Of a DNA stretch of 64,000 nucleotides, positions 32,481 to 44,539 are shown piece by piece. A program made the translations under genes and the position numbers. The notes beneath the pieces are model-generated. The model saw only the letters and a list, made by a program, of their open reading frames with translations, searched no databases and was not told where the DNA came from. Origin of the DNA: Orientallactaga sibirica (lineage: Eukaryota > Chordata > Mammalia > Rodentia > Dipodidae); contig JAEOAD010000034.1 in the NCBI GenBank assembly GCA_036365145.1, positions 17,327,501 to 17,391,500 of the forward strand, written 5' to 3'. The first letter of the stretch is position 1; each line of letters opens with the position of its first letter.

Positions 32481-32579
32481 AGCTAGGCATTAACTTCAAC
32501 TACAGATACAAGAATGAAGGTGATTTCAAGATCATGGTCAAGCAATGGAGTGTTATGGATAGTGACACTAATAGATATT

Positions 32580-32935
32580 ATATGTGTGTGGGGGGTGGAG
32601 AGAGAGAGAAAGACTAGTAGATACAAAATTATACACATAGATGAACATGTTATATGGAGAGAGGGAGAAAAAGAGATGTTTAAGACTTAATAATAGTAAA
32701 TGCTTTGTGCTAAAAACATGGCTCAAGGAAATTCGTGGAAGAGGGGGCAGAAAGATTGTTAGAACCATGAGTTGGGTCATTGTACACAGACTCATTGCCT
32801 CTCCTCCATAAATGATGGCTACCCCCATAAGGCAAGACCCACATTACCAATGGGGGGAGGACAGGGAGAAGGCTAACAATGACCATCATGGCTGTATATA
32901 TACTATATACATAACTAATAAAAATTAGCTTATAT
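32580..32935 (+). mobile_element. Old LINE-1 3' end
   Basis: TCGTGGAAGAGGGGGCAGAA, AATGATGGCTACCCCCATAA, CCATCATGGCTGTATATATA and an end CTAATAAAAATTAG. This is the same 3' end found inverted at 37898-38310 and 43668-44370. A GA-rich run lies at 32598-32615. Confidence 0.65.
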
Positions 32936-33330
32936 TTTAAATACTATTATAAAACTAAAATGTATTATTTTAAATAATTACAGCTTCTAGTTTTTATAAA
33001 AACATAGCTCTGAGAATGGTTATTCCCATGTATTTTCAAGTCTAAGAGATGTTTAAAACATACTAAACTATACATGTTGGATTCAATATAGCAGTCACTC
33101 TGCCAGTAATTCAAATGTAATATTTTACTATGAACCCTTGGTCATCTCAATTTTGGGGGGAGTTCTAGTAAAGAGTTACTTGCCTTTTTCTCTGCAGGGA
33201 AGGATAGGGAAGGTTGTAAAAAACTATTATTTTAAATATTCACTCAGCAAGTGTCTTCATATTTATGAGAAAAATCAGTGAATTAATTTTTCATTGAGGA
33301 ATTAAAAATTAAGATTTTGAGTGAAGATAT
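32936..33330. other. AT-rich unique DNA
   Basis: Nothing recognised. Confidence 0.4.
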
Positions 33331-33475
33331 TAAAACATAGTTATTATTCTATCCAATGTACATAATAATCCTCTTAAATGAGTATTTCCCCATTTTACAG
33401 ATATGGAAATGTTTAAATTTTGCATTTTTTCTTAAAACACAACAATCAAGTAAAAGACACTGTAATTAGCAACAG
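33331..33475 (+). mobile_element. MIR fragment
   Basis: CATAATAATCCTCTTAAATG then CCCCATTTTACAGATATGGA, the MIR core signature. Confidence 0.6.
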
Positions 33476-33746
33476 AGTTTAATGCCCCAAAAAGACAGAC
33501 AAAAGTTTACATTTTATTAGACAAATGAGCATATGTGCATATGTGGGAGTGGGGATTTGGGTGTGAGCATGTGAAGTATCTCCTGTGCCAAGGCCCTTGT
33601 ACCACTGTACTTTATTCTCAACATAGAATAAGATAACTCCTTTTGAAATTGAGGTCACATTATTTCTTTCCTCTTTCAAGAGTGTCTTCTCATCTCTTAG
33701 GAACAAGGAATGATTTCTAGCAGTGATGCAAAGTCTCTATATGCCA
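33476..33746. other. Unique DNA, no gene seen
   Basis: Nothing recognised. Confidence 0.4.
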
Positions 33747-33925
33747 TTTTTTTGTTGTTGTGTTGTTTTTTTGTTTTTTGAGGTAGGGTCTTTCCTCTGT
33801 AGCCCAGACTAACCTGGATGAAATTCACTATGTCGTCTCAGGGTGGCTTTGAACTCATAGCAAACCACCTACCTCTGCCTCCCCAGTGCTAGGATTACAG
33901 GTGTGCACCCCCATGCCCTGCTTGC
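33747..33925 (-). mobile_element. B1 SINE
   Basis: Minus strand. The plus strand has a T-rich tail, GAGGTAGGGTCTTTCCTCTG, ATTCACTATGTCGTCTCAGG and CAGTGCTAGGATTACAGGTG. Confidence 0.85.
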
Positions 33926-33949
33926 CATTATCTTTTAAAACCACTTACC

Positions 33950-34260
33950 TCTTCCTCCAATCACTCACACTACTAAGAGTCTGATGCTGTCCCCCAGATG
34001 CAGCAAGCATGTTCCTACTGTAGGGCCTGTCCACCTCAGATCCAATTTATTAAATCCTGTATCCTTTAACCTCTCTTCAAATGTCATCTTATGAAAGACA
34101 GGTGCCCTCACCACCACCACCATCATTACATGCAGGGCCTATTTCATTCTTTCACTCCACTTCTGTGTCAGTAATCTCTGATGTCCATCCATAGTCCAAC
34201 TTCACTATTTTTAATTATTACCTGTTTTGTCTCATTTCAATGCTAGTCATCATAGAGTCA
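33950..34260 (+). mobile_element. LINE-2 3' fragment
   Basis: CTCTTCAAATGTCATCTTAT, GGTGCCCTCACCACC and CTATTTCATTCTTTCACTCC occur in the order of the L2 3' end. Ancient and diverged. Confidence 0.55.
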
Positions 34261-34494
34261 GTGGCTTTGGTTATTTTGATTTTTGAGACATACACAGAAC
34301 CAACAACAATATAGATACCCTACTGCCATCCTAATGAATCATATATAAATGTAAGAAGTAATTTGAGATAAATCCAGCTTATCTGCTATAACAAAAAGGG
34401 GATAATAACTAATTGGGCATTATTTAGATAAATTACTGAGAAAAGAGAAGTTATTTTATAGTATTCAAACCTCAAACTATAAAAAGAAGAAATT

Positions 34495-34787
34495 GGGTTG
34501 GAGAGATGGCTTAGCAGTTAAGGCACCTGCCTGCTAAGCCTAAGAACCCGGTTCCAATCACCAGATCCCACGTTTAGCCAGATGCAAAGTGACACAAGTG
34601 CGCAATGCCGCACTTTCCCACAAGGGGGCGCACACATCTGGATTTCGTTCTCAGCAGCTGAGAGACTGCTGGCACACCCATCTCTATCTGTCTCCTTCTC
34701 CTTCTCTGTCTGTCTCTTTCTGTGTCTCTCTCCAAAAATAAAAAAATAAAAATAAATAAAAATAAAATTAAAATTAATTTTTTTTAA
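34495..34787 (+). mobile_element. tRNA-derived SINE (long variant), complete
   Basis: Bounded by an exact 14-bp TSD, AAAAAGAAGAAATT (34481-34494 and 34788-34801). Head GGGTTGGAGAGATGGCTTAG, B-box-like CGGTTCCAATCACC, CTCF-like motif at 34618-34631, then GCAGCTGAGAGACTGCTGGC, a CT-rich run and a long A-rich tail. The best full-length example of this variant in the window. Confidence 0.95.
34618..34631 (+). promoter_or_regulatory. CTCF-like motif in SINE
   Basis: CCACAAGGGGGCGC, one base from the common core CCACCAGGGGGCGC. Occupancy not shown. Confidence 0.5.
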
Positions 34788-34801
34788 AAAAAGAAGAAAT
34801 T

Positions 34802-35649
34802 TTTTATAATCAGTGAGAAGAGAGTATTCTACTTGGGAGGAAAAGAGCTAGTAGGAAACATTAGCAGGGACTAAACTCAGCTTGCCTGAGGGTCAGGAAG
34901 GAGGTCAGCATGGCTTACAAATAAGAGGACAAGCAGGAAAGAGTTAAAAAGGCTAAGAGGAAAGACAAAGGTCAGCACGGGGTATCAGGAACCTTCATAA
35001 GAAGATGAATTTAGTTCTGAGTGTAATGAGAAATTTCATTCACACATGTGGAGGCAAACTGCTGAAGGTTGTATGCTATCACAATGATAAAGATAACAGA
35101 GATGTGTCCTTCCTTTACCACCTTTTTAAAATGAAATTTCCTTGTAAAACCAAAACCCAACCAAGCAAAGCAATCTTGTCAGGTGAATATGACCTGCTTT
35201 TTCACATATTTGCTCATAAGTGAGCTGCCTACAGATTCCACTAGAAAAATCAATATGTTTCAGTTTTTCTCTGACATAGAGATCTTAGTGGGTTCCTTTT
35301 ATTCAACTAAAAAATTGCTTAATAAATACTCAATATTTCTCTATATAAAAGAGGTACAGGCAAATTTTTATTTTAATTTTGTATGAAAAGTTTAGATCCA
35401 TTGCTCATCCATTTTGTCTTATACTTTCAGAATCCATTCAATATTTACACTGCATACAATTAGATTATTATAACTCATAACATTAAGACCCTTTCAGCAA
35501 AAGAAATAATGCAAATGTGAACAAAATATCTTGAAGACCAGTGGCAAGTGCTTAGAGATATCCATATTTGGTAAGCAAACAAAGGAGCACCAAGAGTAGA
35601 AAAAAAAAACCAGCTTATTTGAGAAATAAAGAACTCAGCATTGTTTACT
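34802..35649. other. Unique DNA, no gene seen
   Basis: Small frames at 35005-35386 lack recognisable protein. AT-rich, no repeat identified. Confidence 0.4.
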
Positions 35650-35668
35650 TTGTTATTTATTTATTTAT

Positions 35669-35707
<39 letters not shown>

Positions 35708-36207
35708 GACACACCAGGGCCTCCAGCTACTGCAAATGAACTCCAGATAATGTGCCAACTTGTGCATCTGGCTTACATGGGTCCTGGGGAATTGAACCTG
35801 TGTCCTTTGGATTTGTTAGCAAGTTCCTTAATCACTGTTACAGTCAGGTTTTCTTTGCTGACAAAAATTACCCAACCAAGAGCAGCTTTTGGGAAACAAG
35901 TGTTTATTTTGCTTACAGGCTCAAGGGGAAGCTCCATGATGGCAGGGGGAAATGATGGCATGAGCAGAGGGTGGGCATCACCCCCTGGCCATCATAAGAT
36001 GAACAATAACAACAGCAGAGTGTGCCAAATACTGGCATGGGGAAACTGGCTGTAACACCTATAAGCCCACCCCCAATAATACACTGCCCCCAAGAGACTT
36101 TACTTCCCAATTGCTATCAGCTGGGGACACTAGCATTCCGAATACCTAGGTTTATGGGGGACACCTGAATCAAACCACCACAAGAGCTAAGCTATTCTTC
36201 CAGCCCC
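35650..36207 (-). mobile_element. tRNA-derived SINE, split by an LTR-like insert
   Basis: Minus-strand SINE with (GA)n at 35671-35704 and body to about 35835. It resumes after the insert with GAGCTAAGCTATTCTTCCAG and CCCC at 36207. Confidence 0.8.
35836..36182 (+). mobile_element. LTR-like element nested in a SINE
   Basis: About 347 bp starting TGTTACAGTCAGGTTTTC and ending CAAACCACCACA (TG...CA ends). Internal blocks AAGCTCCATGATGGCAGGGG and GTTTATGGGGGACACCTGAA. No clear target duplication; orientation assigned from the TG...CA ends only. Family not identified. Confidence 0.5.
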
Positions 36208-36659
36208 TTTTACTATGGTTTTGTAACCTCTTGGAAACAATAATCCTTCTAAGTGGAAACACATATAAGGATGTGTGTTTGTGTATTTGCACTTATGTAC
36301 TTTTGGGTGTGTAACATTTTCCCCCATTTTCAGTTACTACCCATTAACCCATTTACAGATTCTATTGGGACCAGTTATCCTAGGACTTATATATAGGACA
36401 CATAGATGCAAAGGAGACACACCTGACATGTAGGTGTGCCTTTTCTCTTATTGAAATCCATATGCATAGTCTTGCTTAAGTTTTTATTTATGTTGAGTGC
36501 ATAATGTTGCCATGAGTAACTCTAGGAAAAAAAATTAAATGATTTATTTCATTCATTTCATTTCACATAGTGTTAGGTTTCTGAGTTCAGAGTGCTAACC
36601 ATTACACTGTGGAACTATGGATTATTGATGGCCTTCATAAAGACAGATTATATTGAGTT
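36208..36659. other. Unique DNA, no gene seen
   Basis: Nothing recognised. Confidence 0.4.
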
Positions 36660-37060
36660 CATAGTATATTTTGACTATATTATTCCTCCATAATATCCTG
36701 TTTATTTCCCCTCCCATCCATTAGTGTCATTTCTTCCCTCAGTCTACAGTATATTTTCATGTCTATCTCTCCTTATCTCTTTTTCTGTCATTATATGATT
36801 ATATGTACTCATAAATGAAAAAAAAATAGTTGTAATATTTGTCTTTCTGACTCTGGCTTTATTTTACTTTAATGTAATATCTCATGTTGCAGAATTTTCT
36901 AACCAATAGCATAATTTAATTATTTTTGGCAGAATAGAATTCTGTTGTATAGATGGGCCACATTTTCTTTATCCATTCATCTGTTTGAATGCAATTAAAT
37001 TCATTCCATATCTGTTATTTTCAATGGAGTTGTAGTAACATAGATGTTCACATATAAAAA
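36660..37060 (-). mobile_element. Old LINE-1 ORF2 3' / 3' UTR fragment
   Basis: On the plus strand, AATAGAATTCTGTTGTATAG and CCACATTTTCTTTATCCATT form the reverse of the conserved L1 ORF2 C-terminal coding region. Confidence 0.65.
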
Positions 37061-37897
37061 TTTTGAAAATATGATGACCTCATATCATACTGAGTTTCTA
37101 GACTTGTGTCTCTGATACCATTCACTAAAAGAAAAAAGAACAAAGAAAAATTAAACTTCTTGAATAAATGTCTGATGCTAGAATTAAGGCAGGACATGTA
37201 AGGAAAAACTTTAGAGCATTTTTTAGTGCAAAAAGAAAAGCCATACTCAAGAAAACAAAACAAAGAAAATAAATAGTGATAGGCTTGCAGATATCAAAGG
37301 AAACATTGGAGTCAAGTGTGGCTCCTACTTGTTAAAGCTGAAAACTTTCATAACAAACTACAATCATACTGGACAACAAACCAAATAACCAGTCAGTAGG
37401 AATAAAAATACAGGACTGCATAGATACATTAATAAGGAAAGTGGAAAATTTTCACATGAAACAGATTTCAAAATTTGTGGAACAATTTACTATCCAACAA
37501 CTCTACTACTTATGAATGTTCTGTTACTTCCAAAGAACACATCATCAAAAGGGAAACATTATAAGATTATTGTGGAACCCACTGGCAAATATGACCTTGG
37601 ATAGTTCATCAAACTCAGTGTCCAAAATAGTATACAACGTTAACACTATCTGTGTCGGTCTGATATAGTGAAAGTGGCATTTTACCTCTAGTTCTCCAAA
37701 CAAATAATAACCAATTCATTCATGAGACAAACATCATAGTCCTTGCACTGAAATAACTCTACAACATAAAGGTTGTGTCTAAGTCAGCTTGGCTGCAATA
37801 AAAAGAACATAAAATAGGGCCAAAAATTGCTTTTTAATTTTCTGGAAAGCTTAGTGTCCAAGACTCTGGTGCCAATATGCCCAAGCTGTAGTGAATG
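37061..37897. other. A-rich sequence of unknown nature
   Basis: A-rich on the plus strand from 37120 to 37560. May be a decayed L1-like relic, but I cannot align a domain. Confidence 0.35.
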
Positions 37898-38310
37898 TTT
37901 TTCTTTTCTTTTTTTATTAGTTATCTATATAATGTGTATACAGCCATGATGGTACCATATTAGCCTTCTACCTGTCCTCCCACCTCAGCCATTGTGTGTC
38001 TTGCATTGTGGGGGTAGCCATCAGTTATGGGGGTGAGGCAATGTCTCTGTGCATAATGACCCAACTTATGGCTCTAACAATCTTTCTGCCCCCTCTTTGG
38101 CGAATTTCCCTCACCCATGTTGGGATCATTTTAGGTCCATTTCAGTGATGAAGTCATGGGAGGCTCTGTGTCTCTGTATCTCTAGTTTGGTAGGGGTTGA
38201 GTGTTCTCTGAGTCGATCTCCTTCACCCCTGTGCTGATACCAGGCTCACTGAGAAAGCAGCACTCTTGCTCATTTCCCTAATTATTCTATGGCTTCAGCT
38301 AATGTCAGCT
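37898..38310 (-). mobile_element. Old LINE-1 3' end, inverted
   Basis: Reverse of the 3' end at 32580-32935: TTATTAGTTATCTATATAAT, GTGGGGGTAGCCATCAGTTA, TTTCTGCCCCCTCTTTGGCG. Continues into L1 3' UTR. Confidence 0.7.
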
Positions 38311-39604
38311 TGTTGTTTTATCTTATTGTGGCTATGAAAAGAGAGAGAGATCTTGCTCTTTGGCACCTGTTTTTATAAAGGCATGCATACTGTCACTAGG
38401 TGTTGACCCTGAAGACCATCTAAATCAAGTTGCCTATCAAAAGACCCTTTTTATAAATACTGTCATTGGGGCACTAGCCTCAGCATATGAATTTGGGGAG
38501 ATATAAATCAGTTGATTGTATTGATCAAAAAGAAGAATATCTAATAAATTGCCACAGCTGAAATGAACCGAATGAACTATGATGACTAAAGGATAAAGTA
38601 TCATGAATAGGCCCATGGCAACAGGATATTAAGTAACAACTAAGAATATCTGAATAAAATGTGAACATTAGTAATCAAAGTATGGGCTCATTAACACTAG
38701 TCAGCAAATGTACAGTAATAACAGTAGGAAAAACTGACTGGAATATCTGAATTCTTTGAACTACCTTGGTAATTTTCAGTAAATCCAAAGTTAGGCTAGA
38801 ATACAAGGGTTTTTTTTGTTTTTGTTTTTGTTTTTGTTTTTTTTGTTTTTAATCTGAGTAGAAAATTAGAAAGTCATTTTAAAAGCTTAAACTAAGACAT
38901 CCTAGTAAAATGCAGATCCTTTTCTCATTTGGACTCATAATCCATTTTAAATATCCCTTTCCATCCATTTCCTTTGAGACCACTCTGTGGCAAATGTCTC
39001 TGTAGGTTAATTAAGTGGCTGTTGTGTTCATGCTTTGTGTGTGTGTTTTCAAAGCATTAGCATATGGCTACTAAGCACTCTTTTATTTATTTAATTTTAT
39101 TCTTACTGGCTACTTCACCTTTTGCCCCTCCACTTTAAATTACAAAGTGCTGGGTAAGTTCCCATTGGCCCTTTTATCAGCTATTATTATTAGGTGGCAC
39201 TTGTATTGTGGCATCTTTATCACTGTGCAGGCATTAGCTGATTAATATGTGTAGTACCCTTCTAACATGACTATTCCATTCACTTTTTTTATAGTGAAGA
39301 TAACTAACAGCTAAGTGGCTTTTTCAACCCTTTATCAATGGTTCATTGGGATCTTAAGTAAATTATTAACCCTGGTTACTAACAGAGATAGAGAAGGATG
39401 CTTGACAAAATATTGAAAATAGTGTCACTCAACCCTTTCACATACTTATAACTTCTCCTTCAGACATTCTAATACCTATGGGAATATTTCCAATGCTAAA
39501 TAATGTGCTCTTCATAAGATAGCTCAGCTAAAAGGTGATTATAAAAGAAGGATAATTATGGAGATTGGAAGTATTGACATAGGCATTGCTGTTCTTAACA
39601 GAAA
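38311..39604. other. Unique DNA, no gene seen
   Basis: A T/TTTTG-rich run lies at about 38811-38850. No coding or RNA features. Confidence 0.4.
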
Positions 39605-39720
39605 TCAGTTGGTTGGACATGATGGCACCTCCCTATAATCCCAGTACTCAGAAGGCTGAATCAGGAAGATAGATAGTTCAAATGCAACCTAGGCTACATG
39701 AGACCCTGTCTCAAAATTTT
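39605..39720 (+). mobile_element. Old B1-type SINE
   Basis: ATAATCCCAGTACTCAGAAG, ACCTAGGCTACATGAGACCC and TGTCTC mark a diverged B1 without a clear tail. Confidence 0.65.
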
Positions 39721-39737
39721 TTACCAAAAACAAAAAA

Positions 39738-39759
39738 GAAAGAAGGAAGAAAGAAACAA

Positions 39760-39803
<44 letters not shown>

Positions 39804-39804
39804 A
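39738..39804 (+). repeat. (GAAA)n microsatellite
   Basis: About 65 bp of AAAG/GAAA units; purine-only. Confidence 0.95.
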
Positions 39805-40529
39805 GATGAAATCTCCATTACTGCATTATCCTGTAGTTTGAAGTCATAGCTGGTTTTCATATTCAAATATATTTTAAATGATTCTTCTGGATAAGTTTTC
39901 AATAACTGAAGCAATGGTATACATGTTAATTTTATCCTAACTTATTAGCTTAATAGTTGTCTTATATGCACAAGTCTTTTTTTCATTTTATTACAAAATT
40001 TTAAATATTTAGATGGTGGTATGGTATTTTAAAACAATGTGTTATAATTAAGTTAATAATTTCATTTTCTGGGGTTGGTTCCTTCCTAATGATATAACTG
40101 TGTTTACTAAATTTCCTTAGGATGGATCTTCAGAGATGGAGCTCTAGAGTCAAAATGTTTAGCCTGTTAATATGATTAATATGTTTTATAAATCATTAAT
40201 ATTTACTAGTAACAAAGTTCACATGTTTATTTTAGTTAAGTAGGAATATTTATTGTTGTTTACTGACTGGTTTCCACCCCATAAACTTACGGGAGATATA
40301 CAAAAAAAAAAAAAAAAAAAAAAAAAAAGAAAGAAAGAGGAAGGAAAGAAAGAAAGGAGAGAGAGAATTCATATTTTATGCGTCTATTATGATCATTGCC
40401 TTTTCTATGTATGTGGATCTTATAAATGTATTTGGTATGATTCAAGATACAAACATCTGGATGTATATTGTTCAAAACATTCAGAAAAATATTTATGATG
40501 GCTATAAATTTTCAAGGGTATAAAATTTT
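39805..40529. other. AT-rich unique DNA with poly(A)
   Basis: Poly(A) at 40302-40328 followed by a purine-rich tract to 40370. No gene seen. Confidence 0.45.
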
Positions 40530-40690
40530 AAGAAATGGTAAATTGGCTAAAGGTATAATACAGAGGTAGACCTAGCACTTAATGCGCATAAGGCACTGAG
40601 TTCAATCCCATTGCACTGAAGAGATGGAAGAGAAGGATGTGGGAGATAAAGAAAGAAAGGGAGGGAGGGAGGAAAATTAATAGTAGATAA
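40530..40690 (+). mobile_element. ID/B4-like SINE relic
   Basis: AGAGGTAGACCTAGCACTTA then GCACTGAGTTCAATCCCATT is a tRNA-Ala-type ID head; a purine-rich GGGAGGGAGGGAGG tail follows. Confidence 0.5.
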
Positions 40691-40929
40691 CCTAATAAAA
40701 GATGAAATTCAAAACCAAGCTGGTAGAACTCTTCAGCAACTGTCAAGCTTTGTACTGTCTATTACTGCGACATAGAAAATATATCATTCTGAGAATGATG
40801 CATATATAAATTGCTGTAACATAGCATGAACTATTCCAAAGAAAAAGGTGTAAAATTTCTTATTTGCTTAAGGGGATGAGCCCCACATCAGAACATAAAG
40901 GGGGAAGGAATTATCCCATAATTGCCAAC

Positions 40930-41070
40930 ATTAACTATGTGCAGCTCTTTCCAGTTTTGAACATGTGCCTTCATCTATAAAATAAGGAAAAATAATATCT
41001 TCCCCCAAATAGTTTATAAGGATACAAATAATAACACAAATAAAGTCTATAAAGCATGTTATAATTCTAG
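40930..41070 (+). mobile_element. MIR fragment
   Basis: CCTTCATCTATAAAATAAGG and TTTATAAGGATACAAATAAT align with the MIR 3' half. Confidence 0.55.
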
Positions 41071-41098
41071 CTCCAATATCGTCCTAACAAATCCTACT

Positions 41099-41150
41099 TT
41101 CCTTCCTTCCTTCCTTCCTTCCTTCCTTCCTTCCTTCCTTCCTTCCTTTT

Positions 41151-41187
<37 letters not shown>

Positions 41188-41190
41188 TTT
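41099..41190 (+). repeat. Compound (CCTT)n(TTTC)n microsatellite
   Basis: About 12 CCTT units, then about 10 TTTC units and degenerate pyrimidine sequence. Likely length-polymorphic. Confidence 0.95.
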
Positions 41191-41368
41191 CTTTTTCTTT
41201 CTATTTCCAAATGAAACTGCATACTTTTTAAACATGGGTATCATGTCAACCCTCCCATATTTTCTCTCTCTATGCAAAAATATAATTTTCTTTTTCTTCC
41301 ATTTCTTCTTGTACATAAATTTCAAGCACCTTGCTATGACAACTCTACAGCTTCTTATCATGCCCATT

Positions 41369-41714
41369 GTGATGGTTTGAACAAATGTCCTCCATTAGAT
41401 TCAATTTCAGTAAAGCTTTAGATCTCCAGCAACCTGTCTGGAGGAGGTGTCACTTTGGGCAGATTCTAGGGTACAGCCCTAAGGTGTGTTTAGGGAATTC
41501 CAGTTTAAAGATATGCAAAGTGCTTGAGCTTTGTCTGGAGATCCTGGAGTGTGATTGCTTGCTTGTAGTATTGGTGATGACTTTAATCTGTGCTTGGACC
41601 TGTGAAAGTGGTCCAGCCTTTCCTGCCATTATGGAACTTTTTGTAAGCTTCAATAAGTCCCTTCCTCCCATAAACTATGTCTGGTCTGGAGGTTCATCCC
41701 AGCAAGCGGAAGCA
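41369..41714 (+). mobile_element. MaLR-type solo LTR (ORR1-like)
   Basis: TGTGATGGTTTGAACAAATG start, CAGCAACCTGTCTGGAGGAG, TAAGCTTCAATAAGTCCC near the polyadenylation region, and TTCATCCCAGCAAGCGGAAGCA at the end (partly decayed). No internal region follows. The octamer position reads ATGCAAAG. Confidence 0.75.
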
Positions 41715-42498
41715 TTTCCTTATTCTTGGCAAATTTCTAAAAATGCTCTATCTTGAAATTTTCAACTTCCTTTTCAAAAGCTTCATTTATTTCTTTTCCT
41801 CAGTTCCATTAAACTTAAAACATAATGTATGAGGATGACTTACGTAGAATCTAAAAACAGTTTTCTCTTTTCTTAAAACGCACTTTACCAACTCTCAGGA
41901 CACTCTGGTCTATAAAGTCTTTAGTTAATTCCATGCCATAGCATAGTTCATGCATCTTCTTCAAACAAAAACCTTTAAGGAAATTCAATAGCCATCAACA
42001 GGTAAAATCATTAAAAACTATCATTTCAGCCAGCACTTCTTTTCTCATCTATGAATACTCTCCTGCTAATGCATTTCTCAGAACTATTGGCTTTCACAAT
42101 AACCAGAGTAAATAACCACTTGATCTCTCTGTCCCAGTATAGGTAATATCAATAATTTCTCTACTCCCATCTATAGATTTCTCCATATTGTATTTTTCTG
42201 TAGGAGAGTTGGTAAGTCCCCTGATCATGTACCAAGTAACATCACATCCTGTTGTGGCTTTGCTTAGAGGACATGGGTGGTATGAGCACATAGTTTCTGA
42301 AGGGGGTTCTTACCTTATCCTCATTGTCCTTCAACATGGCCCCAAAACAAAGAATTGACTTTGAGAAGAGGAGAACAAGATCTTTTGTGTCTTACACTTA
42401 CAGGTTTTAACTTAGGGATGGATATGGAGATGGTAACATTTGCTTTTTAAACTTGCTCACTAGTATTCTTCAAGACCAAAAGAAGGCATGATCTAATA
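41715..42498. other. Unique DNA, no gene seen
   Basis: Nothing recognised. Confidence 0.4.
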
Positions 42499-42502
42499 TC
42501 AT

Positions 42503-42537
<35 letters not shown>

Positions 42538-42540
42538 TTT
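42499..42540 (+). repeat. (ATTT)n microsatellite
   Basis: About 10 ATTT units. It is the expanded tail of the adjacent minus-strand B1. Confidence 0.95.
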
Positions 42541-42688
42541 TTTTCCTGGGGGCTTGTGTCTCTCATGCTAGTCCAGGCTAAGCTGGAATTAACTATGTAG
42601 TCTCAGGGTGGCCTTGAACTCAAGGTGATCCTCCTACCTCTGCCTCACGAGTGCTGGGATTAAAGGTGTGTGCCACCACGCCTGGCTA
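42541..42688 (-). mobile_element. B1 SINE
   Basis: On the plus strand: GGAATTAACTATGTAGTCTC, CTCACGAGTGCTGGGATTAA and GTGTGCCACCACGCCTGGCT. Confidence 0.88.
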
Positions 42689-42884
42689 ATTTAGCTGAGA
42701 GAGCCTGCTCTGAGAGGGTAATAACAGAGGTCAAAGTATTTCCCCTACAGAAATGACTTTAGACACTTATCCATAAGGAAGATAGATCCTCCCTGTTGTT
42801 CACACCTAGATATCAAGGAGAAAGCAACTGAAGGACCAAAATAGATTTATAGAAAATGGCCCTCATCCTGGGTCTAAGGATGTG

Positions 42885-43240
42885 ATGGTTAACTTTGGTT
42901 ATAAACTTTATTGGATTAAAAACCTCTTTGGGTGTGTTTGTGAGACCATTTTCAGAAAGGATTAATTCAATGAGGAACTCCTGCTCTGAATGGGGGCAAG
43001 GCACCATCCTCATAGGCTAAGGCCTCTCAGACTGACTAGAAAGGGGTAAATGAGAACCAGCAGTCCCCAGTCACTACTTTCCAATCTGTCTAGATGTGAA
43101 CGAGCAGCCACCATAGCTACAAACTGCTCCTGCTATCACATTTTCCCATCTATGGACTGAACTCTCAAACAGGAATAAATCATTTCTCCTTTAAGTAGTT
43201 TATGTCGAGTATTCGGCCATAACAATAAGAAATGACACTA
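42885..43240 (+). mobile_element. Old LTR-like interspersed repeat
   Basis: TGATGGTTAACTTTGG start, TTGGGTGTGTTTGTGAGACC, ACAGGAATAAATCATTTCTC (polyadenylation-like) and GGCCATAACAATAAGAAATG at the end. LTR-like organisation; name not assigned. Confidence 0.45.
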
Positions 43241-43667
43241 ATAAATACAGGTTGAGGCTAAATAGGAATTTTCTAGTAAGGTCACAATTTTAGGATATAG
43301 AGACTTTTCTCTACTGGCTTGTGTTGTGAAATTTCCATAGCATAGTGATTAAAATAATATAGGATATTGGCAAGGTTTTCCAAGCTTGGCATTTTTTTTA
43401 AGACAGAGAAGAAGGCTGAAATAAATACCAATGAGAGAGGTTTAGATAGGGTCACAGATTTGATAAACTGCTTGCTGTATTTTGATGTAATTCTTTTTTA
43501 CCTTCAATACAGTCTAGAGAACAGCACTCATAATTACCTTTCACAAATAAAAGAGCTGTAGTACATATTTAAATGAGTTTCCCAATATCAAATAATTTAC
43601 TCAGAATTAGAATCAAAGTCTATGTCACGCACCTCGTATGTTCTTTTTGTATAATTTTGGAATTTGA
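43241..43667. other. Unique DNA, no gene seen
   Basis: Weak MIR-like 3' sequence near 43545-43620; otherwise nothing. Confidence 0.4.
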
Positions 43668-44370
43668 ATTCTTTTTTTAAATTTATATTATTCTAATTTT
43701 ACATTCATATTGGTGACTCCATTATCCTCCTCCCTGTCCTCCCCACTCCAAAGAGACCCTCATCAATGGGGAATGTGGGTCATGCATTGTGGGGGTAGTC
43801 AAGAGTTATGGGGGATAGGGCAAGTCTCTGTGCATAATGCCTAACATTCTTTCTGCCCCCTCTTCCATGAATTTCCCTGAGCCACGTTGGGATCATTTTA
43901 GTTGTATTTCAGTGGTGAGGTTTGGGGAGGCTCTGTGTCTCTGGATATCTGGCTTACTAGGAGTTGGATGTTCTCTGTGTTTATCTCCTTCAGCCTTTTT
44001 CTGGTGTCATGATCACCGAGAAAGCTGTACTCTTGCCCTTTCACTACATTACTCTATGGTTTCAGCTGGGACCCTGGTGAGATGTGATAGGCTGATCTTC
44101 CCTTCAGGTTCATCATCCATCTGAAAAAGATAAGCAAATTCCCCAATGGAGAGAGTAGTTAGTACTAGATAGATGGGATAGCCATAGTTATTTTAGAGAG
44201 AATTTTATATGCATAGGCCCTCTTCTAGCCCACATTTGGTGGGAGCTTGATCTTGGAGACTGGGCTCATTTTTTTGTGCATGGTTTTGAGTTATTTCCCA
44301 GTTCCACCAATGAGTTCCATTCCACTGAGTGAAAATCAAGAGCAGTTGGTTACCCGCCATGGCTGTGTGC
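43668..44370 (-). mobile_element. Old LINE-1 3' end, inverted
   Basis: GGGGAATGTGGGTCATGCAT, GGGGGTAGTCAAGAGTTATG and TCTTTCTGCCCCCTCTTCCA parallel 37898-38310; the L1 3' UTR continues toward 44370. L1 resumes near 45330. Confidence 0.65.
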
Positions 44371-44539
44371 CACTACTGCACTTGTTTGAGTTACGTCATG
44401 TTGTTTCCTGCTTGGTAGCTTAGACTGTGAGTTATTTGGACAGATGTTGATCATTTTCCCCCAGTTGCTCGTGTAGCACCCTCTGACTGACCCTCTTCCA
44501 GATTCTGACCAGGTCTCCACATGTTTTGTCTTACCTGCA

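Noticed and set aside
40287..40475. Phe- or Lys-rich frames
   Set aside because: Generated by poly(A) and adjacent purine-rich sequence.
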